This document shows positions 21,831 to 25,037 of a stretch of 25,037 nucleotides of DNA, piece after piece (the stretch's first letter is position 1; every line of letters begins with the position of its first letter). Origin of the DNA: Armatimonadota bacterium (GTDB lineage Bacteria > Sysuimicrobiota > Sysuimicrobiia > Sysuimicrobiales > Kaftiobacteriaceae); NCBI GenBank assembly GCA_020028535.1, contig JAIBHM010000018.1, forward strand, positions 1-25,037, given 5' to 3'. The notes beneath the pieces were generated by a model, which saw only the letters and a program-made list of their open reading frames with translations, did no database searches and was not told the origin of the DNA. Position numbers and translations under genes: made by a program.

Positions 21831-22733
21831 CTACGTGGCAGGCCGTTCGCCGTTTGTGGCGTGCCGCCCGCCGGAAATCTTTTGGACGTCGTCTTCTCCG
21901 AACGTGTAGCGTTTCCCGCAGAAGTTGCAGCGCACCTCGATCTGACCCTGCTCGCTGAGGATATCCCGCAGTTCGTCCTCGCCCAGGCTGGCCAGGACGC
22001 CGCGCACTTTCTCCACCGTGCAGCCGCACCGGAACCGGACCGGCTGCCGCTCGACGACCTGGCTGCGCACCTCACCGAGCGCGGCAAGCACCATCTCCTC
22101 GGGTGTCCGGCCGCTGCTGACCATCGTGGTCACCGTGGGCAGCACGCGGGCCCGTTCTTCCAGGTAGTCGATCACACCGCCGTCAGCCCCCGGCAGCACC
22201 TGCACAATGAGACCGCCAGCCGCCAGCACGCGCTCGTCGGGAGAGACGAGGACGCCGAGGGCGACCACCGATGGGATCTGATGCGATGTGACGAGGTAGG
22301 AGGCGAGGTCCTCGCCGATCTCGCCGGAGACCAGGGGCACACTGCCGTGGTAGGGGTAGCGCATTCCGAGATCCAGCGTGACGTGGAGCGTGCCGCGCCC
22401 CACTGCGCCGCCTACGTCGAGCTTTCCGGTCGGAGTGAGCGGAAGGTGCACGTCCGGGTTGGCGACGTACCCGCGCACCGCTCCGTTCGAATCACTCATC
22501 GCCAGTGCACCGCCCAGCGGCCCGTCTCCCAGCACTCGCACCATGACCGTCTGACCGGCCTTGAGCACCGTGCCGAGCAGCCCGGCGGCAGTGAGCGTTC
22601 GGCCCAGGGCCGCTGTCGCCGTCGGCGCCGTGGCGTGGCGCTGCCGCGCCAGTTCCACCGTTCTTGTGGTCACGGCCGCCATCGCGCGCACCGTGCCGTC
22701 ATCAGTCACCGAGCGAATCCAGTAATCCTGCAT
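21831..22733 (-). CDS. hslO: Redox-regulated chaperone Hsp33
   Basis: A 300-residue holdase chaperone that is activated by oxidative unfolding. The N-terminal domain has TAALGRTLTAAGLLG and YVANPDVHLPLTPTGKLDVG. The C-terminal redox switch has the CxC (Cys236, Cys238) and CxxC (Cys269, Cys272) pairs that bind zinc when reduced. The ATG at 22733 lies only 9 bp from a TATAAT box, so the mRNA leader should be just a few nucleotides. It is convergent with rpmB. Confidence 0.96.
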   Translation of the reverse strand: MQDYWIRSVTDDGTVRAMAAVTTRTVELARQRHATAPTATAALGRTLTAAGLLGTVLKAGQTVMVRVLGDGPLGGALAMSDSNGAVRGYVANPDVHLPLTPTGKLDVGGAVGRGTLHVTLDLGMRYPYHGSVPLVSGEIGEDLASYLVTSHQIPSVVALGVLVSPDERVLAAGGLIVQVLPGADGGVIDYLEERARVLPTVTTMVSSGRTPEEMVLAALGEVRSQVVERQPVRFRCGCTVEKVRGVLASLGEDELRDILSEQGQIEVRCNFCGKRYTFGEDDVQKISGGRHATNGERPAT

Positions 22734-22742
22734 TGTGCCTCA

Positions 22743-22748
22743 ATTATA
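22743..22748 (-). promoter_or_regulatory. -10 box of hslO giving a near-leaderless mRNA
   Basis: A perfect TATAAT on the minus strand ends 9 bp before the hslO ATG. Transcription start at the usual distance leaves a leader of about 3-5 nt. No good -35 hexamer is seen, so a stress sigma factor or activator may be involved. Confidence 0.5.
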
Positions 22749-22787
22749 CCTGTGCCCAAGTACCCGAGCGACGAAGTCGCGAGGGGA

Positions 22788-23423
22788 TCAGTTCCGAGTG
22801 ACAACTACAAGAAGCCGACCAGTGCGAACTGTAACGGATGCGGGAAGAGACACAACTTCGTTGCTTATCCCCAGACTCGAGCCCTGCCGGATTGTCGCAT
22901 TTCGCAGCGGGTACTTTAGCCCGCGAGTCGTGATTCCGGACGACCGACGCGACAACGACAGCAAGGACACTAGATCGCCGTGTCGTGCGCCCAGCGGAGT
23001 ACGCCCTTGCGCCAGGAATGCCTCTGTCTTTCCGTCCAAGATCCGCAGCCGAGCCCGAGGCTCGGCCGCGAACATCAGACCGACGTTGGCCAGCAGGTGA
23101 TCGAGCCGCCCGCCGAGCGCGCCGAAGAATTCTACCTCACGCGCCCCCTTCTTCAATGCATAGTCCAATGCCAGCTCGGCGTCCGTTTTGTCTTTCTCCA
23201 CGGGATGAGTAATCATCAATACCCCGGCAGACCTGGCCCATCCCATGATCGCGCGCGAGGCGGAGTCGAAATCCCCGATGGCGACGTCGGGGCGCACACC
23301 CAGGCGACGCGCCGCTCGAAGCCCGCCGTCGGCGCAGATCACCATCTCGGCCCTGCGCAGCCGGCGGCGAAGATCGGCTCCTCCTCCGAGGCGGCCGTTG
23401 GCCAGGATCGCAGCCCGCGTCAC
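22788..23423 (-). CDS. thiN: Thiamine pyrophosphokinase
   Basis: A 211-residue enzyme that converts thiamine to thiamine diphosphate. The motifs AAILANGRLGG, ICADGGLRAARRLGVRPDVA, IGDFDS and KDKTDAELALDYALKKGA, then FGALGGRLDHLLANVGL, are those of the TPK/ThiN family; the acidic residues bind Mg-ATP. The C-terminal part (GDLVSLLSLS, RGLKYPLRNATIRQGSSLGI, SNEV) also fits. The GTG at 23423 gives the expected N-terminus; the open frame extends to a TTG at 23471 inside thiT, which is unlikely. It lies 4 bp after thiT in the TPP-controlled unit. Confidence 0.95.
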   Translation of the reverse strand: MTRAAILANGRLGGGADLRRRLRRAEMVICADGGLRAARRLGVRPDVAIGDFDSASRAIMGWARSAGVLMITHPVEKDKTDAELALDYALKKGAREVEFFGALGGRLDHLLANVGLMFAAEPRARLRILDGKTEAFLAQGRTPLGARHGDLVSLLSLSRRSSGITTRGLKYPLRNATIRQGSSLGISNEVVSLPASVTVRTGRLLVVVTRN

Positions 23424-23427
23424 GCCC

Positions 23428-23949
23428 TCACGCCGGCTGGACAGGTCGAACGCGATGCATCGCCCGGACAACCAGGAGCGTGAGGATGATACTGATCACG
23501 ATCTCAGGCAGCATGTAGCTGCCGTTGTACACCGCCGAATACACCGCGGGGGACGTGCCCTGGGGCGCAAACGACGCAAAGAACACGACACCGGAGACGA
23601 AGTGCGCCAGGAACCGCCCCAGACCCCCAATGATGATGCCGAGCACAGGGCTGCGCTGGAAGAATCCTGCCGCCCCGAGGAGCCCGAAGGCCACGGGATA
23701 GTCGAGCAACGCCTGCACCGGATGCACGAAGACCGGCTCAAAGATGTAGTTGACGATGCCTGCGATGATGCCGGAAAGGATGCCCCACCTCCCGCCCCAG
23801 CGAAGGGCGATATAGAAGATCGGGACGAGGCTCCCCGCAGTGATCGACCCCCCCTGCGGGAGTTTGTACACCCGGATGTTGCTCAGCACCACGACGAGCG
23901 CGACCGCGATTCCGGTCTCCACCAGTCGCTGCAGTTCCCGACGGTTCAT
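23428..23949 (-). CDS. thiT: Thiamine ECF-transporter S component ThiT
   Basis: A 173-residue membrane protein with about six hydrophobic segments. Diagnostic ThiT motifs are present: KLPQGGSITAGSLVPIFYIA near the N-terminus, HPVQALLDYPVAFGLLGAAG, and SGVVFFASFAP followed by YSAVYNGSYMLPE. It binds thiamine and would work with ECF energizing proteins (EcfAA'T) encoded elsewhere. The ATG at 23949 has a strong GGAGGTGA 6 nt upstream. It lies downstream of a TPP riboswitch and terminator, and upstream of thiN, so imported thiamine is trapped by phosphorylation. Confidence 0.96.
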   Translation of the reverse strand: MNRRELQRLVETGIAVALVVVLSNIRVYKLPQGGSITAGSLVPIFYIALRWGGRWGILSGIIAGIVNYIFEPVFVHPVQALLDYPVAFGLLGAAGFFQRSPVLGIIIGGLGRFLAHFVSGVVFFASFAPQGTSPAVYSAVYNGSYMLPEIVISIILTLLVVRAMHRVRPVQPA

Positions 23950-23970
23950 TCCTTCTCACCTCCACAGCGC

Positions 23971-24005
23971 CAAAACACAACCGCCAGCCCTGACCAGGCT
24001 GGCGG
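23971..24005 (-). terminator. Intrinsic terminator of the TPP riboswitch
   Basis: On the minus strand CCGCCAGCC (24005-23997) and GGCTGGCGG (23989-23981) form a perfect 9-bp GC-rich stem with a 7-nt loop, followed by the U-rich run TTGTGTTTT. It lies between the aptamer and the thiT ribosome binding site. Confidence 0.9.
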
Positions 24006-24019
24006 CCATGACGCACTGG

Positions 24020-24112
24020 GTCGATCCCCACGCCAGTATTACCTGGATCGGGTACGAAGGGTCTGCGACGGATGGGGTCGCACTCTCAGCCCGGCTCGCC
24101 CGAGCTCCCCTA
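24020..24112 (-). ncRNA. TPP riboswitch (THI element)
   Basis: The minus-strand RNA contains the conserved blocks in order: GGGGAG, GGGCTGAGAGTG (CUGAGA at 24089-24084), GACCCTTCGTACCCGATC, GGTAATAC (24043-24036) and GGCGTGGGGATC. These match the THI-box core that binds thiamine diphosphate. The segment CTGGCG (24036-24031) can instead pair with CGCCAG (24004-23999) in the 5' arm of the terminator. So ligand-bound aptamer leaves the terminator free, while the unbound form favours antitermination. Edges are approximate. Confidence 0.93.
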
Positions 24113-24136
24113 ACCTGCTATCGATTTACGTGTTTG

Positions 24137-24165
24137 ATTCTAGCGCCGCCACGCGCGGTCTGCAA
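24137..24165 (-). promoter_or_regulatory. Promoter of the TPP riboswitch-thiT-thiN unit
   Basis: On the minus strand TTGCAG (24160-24165) and TAGAAT (24137-24142) are separated by 17 bp. Transcription would start near 24130, just before the aptamer. Confidence 0.7.
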
Positions 24166-24188
24166 GGCGATGGGAATCATGCGGCGCA

Positions 24189-24206
24189 ACTCGCTCCGGA
24201 GCGAGT
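24189..24206. repeat. 18-bp perfect palindrome upstream of the thi promoter
   Basis: ACTCGCTCCGGAGCGAGT is its own reverse complement. It lies 24 bp upstream of the thi -35 box and about 120 bp after the hydrolase stop. No U-rich tail follows in either direction, so it is not a standard intrinsic terminator. It could be an operator or a stem-loop. Hairpins GGCGG-ttag-CCGCC (24262-24275) and CAGAC-ccagc-GTCTG (24279-24293) also occur in this 160-bp gene-free stretch. Confidence 0.5.
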
Positions 24207-24324
24207 ATGTCGGTAATCCGAATGAGTTGCCCACCGGGAGCAGCGGCCCGGCTACCTCCTGGGCGGTTAGCCGCCAGCCAGACCCAGCGTCTGCCAGGGA
24301 AGCCGGATCTGGAGTTGCCTCGGC

Positions 24325-25037
24325 TCAACGGCGCCTGACTGTTTCAACTACCTCCAGCACTGCACCTGTCACCCGTCCCGGCACGAACCGCCACATCAGG
24401 TGGTCGCTGCTATCCACGATGAAATGCCGCGCTCCCCGGACGCGCCGCGCCAGGTCGGCCTGAACCTCAAGTCGGAGCTGCTCCCACTTCTCGACAAATT
24501 CAGGCGGCCATTCGGGCTGCGGGCTTAAGAACGAGACGGGTGTGAGGTCATAGGGATTTGCGAGCGGCTTGCCCGCGGTTAGAACGATCAGGGGAATGTC
24601 AGCAAGGGGAGGCGTCCCGCGGATATGGTCAGCCACTGCGGCTGCATCCCAGCCCCCCTCAAGGAACCCCGGACTGGCCATCTGTTGATAGAAGCGCTGG
24701 GTTCGCTCGCGATCCTGCCGGGCGAGGTTCGCAGGGAGCATCATCCACAGGCGCTCGTTGAAGTCGAACGGGAAGTGTGCGGCATCGAGTAGCACGAGAC
24801 CGACAACCTCATGCCGGTACTGGCTTGCGAAGAGATAGGCTAGCGGGGCACCCAGGGACCAACCGACGAGCACAAATGGGGGCCGCTCCCCGGCGTTGCG
24901 CAGCGCCTGCCGCAGATCCTGAACTGCGCGAAGACCGTCGCGCGGCGTGGGACCGCGATCGCTGAGTCCGATGCCAGGCCGGTCATAGGTACAGGCTCGA
25001 GTTCGTGCTGCCACTTCGCCGTGGATGTTGCGCCGGG
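24325..25037 (-). CDS. Alpha/beta-hydrolase family protein (N-terminus outside window)
   Basis: The frame is open to the right edge, so the first part (probably 50 or more residues) is missing; the GTG at 25014 lies inside the domain. Visible motifs are CTYDRPGIGLSD, the nucleophile elbow VGWSLGAPLAYLFA (GxSxG), LVLLDAAHF and a C-terminal SSDHLMWRFVP containing the likely catalytic His. The fold and elbow mark a serine hydrolase of the general esterase/haloperoxidase-like type. The substrate is unknown, and the neighbouring thi genes give no clue. Confidence 0.8.
   Translation of the reverse strand, partial: RRNIHGEVAARTRACTYDRPGIGLSDRGPTPRDGLRAVQDLRQALRNAGERPPFVLVGWSLGAPLAYLFASQYRHEVVGLVLLDAAHFPFDFNERLWMMLPANLARQDRERTQRFYQQMASPGFLEGGWDAAAVADHIRGTPPLADIPLIVLTAGKPLANPYDLTPVSFLSPQPEWPPEFVEKWEQLRLEVQADLARRVRGARHFIVDSSDHLMWRFVPGRVTGAVLEVVETVRRR

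Noticed and set aside
24230..24324. Possible tRNA or cobalamin riboswitch because of several short stems and a GCCAG-rich segment
   Set aside because: No T-loop, anticodon arrangement or B12-box order could be matched on either strand.
1..25037. Search for CRISPR repeats, insertion sequences, transposases, integrases or attachment-site repeats
   Set aside because: No regularly spaced repeats, terminal inverted repeats with a transposase, or phage genes were seen; gene content and orientation look like a stable chromosomal core.

Overview
The window is a GC-rich, densely packed bacterial chromosome segment. It contains no mobile element, CRISPR array, tRNA or rRNA that I can see. The housekeeping genes, the Bacillus-type LexA box (CGAACAGGTGTTTG), a ThiT transporter behind a TPP riboswitch, and the plsX-fabHDG-acpP-fabF-rnc order point to a Terrabacteria-type organism (Firmicutes-like or a deep-branching candidate phylum). 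I cannot name the taxon from sequence alone.

Left part (1-2.6 kb): the 3' end of hflX, then a two-gene unit made of a ribbon-helix-helix/DUF5678-like protein and a retropepsin-like aspartyl protease. This unit has a clear promoter whose -10 box sits inside a 9-bp inverted repeat. Next come lexA (minus strand) and, divergently, a ClpP-family protein that has lost its catalytic Ser and His and its oxyanion glycines. A perfect SOS box lies between the two.

Region 2.4-6.6 kb (minus strand): a phenylacetyl-CoA epoxidase-type operon in the order paaA - dinB-like - dinB-like - paaB - paaC - paaD - small KOW/SH3-like protein - 58-residue zinc-ribbon protein. Many of its genes overlap by a few bases. 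No reductase gene (paaE) is present. A near-consensus LexA-type box lies just downstream of the putative operon -10.

Region 6.7-9.3 kb: a CNNM/CBS/CorC-type membrane protein (plus strand), convergent with a secreted M28 family metallopeptidase.

Region 9.3-21.5 kb (minus strand): one long, nearly gapless gene chain read recG - rsmD - coaD - coiled-coil protein - DUF177 - rpmF - plsX - fabH - fabD - fabG - acpP - fabF - rnc - HIT protein - CBS-CBS-GGDEF protein. It combines DNA repair, rRNA modification and processing, CoA synthesis, fatty-acid initiation and elongation, and c-di-GMP signalling. An internal promoter (TTGAAA-18-TATAAT) precedes DUF177.

Right part (21.6-25 kb): rpmB (plus), hslO (minus, very short leader), and a thiT-thiN thiamine unit (minus) controlled by a promoter, a TPP riboswitch and an intrinsic terminator. 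The window ends with the 3' part of an alpha/beta hydrolase gene that runs off the right edge.
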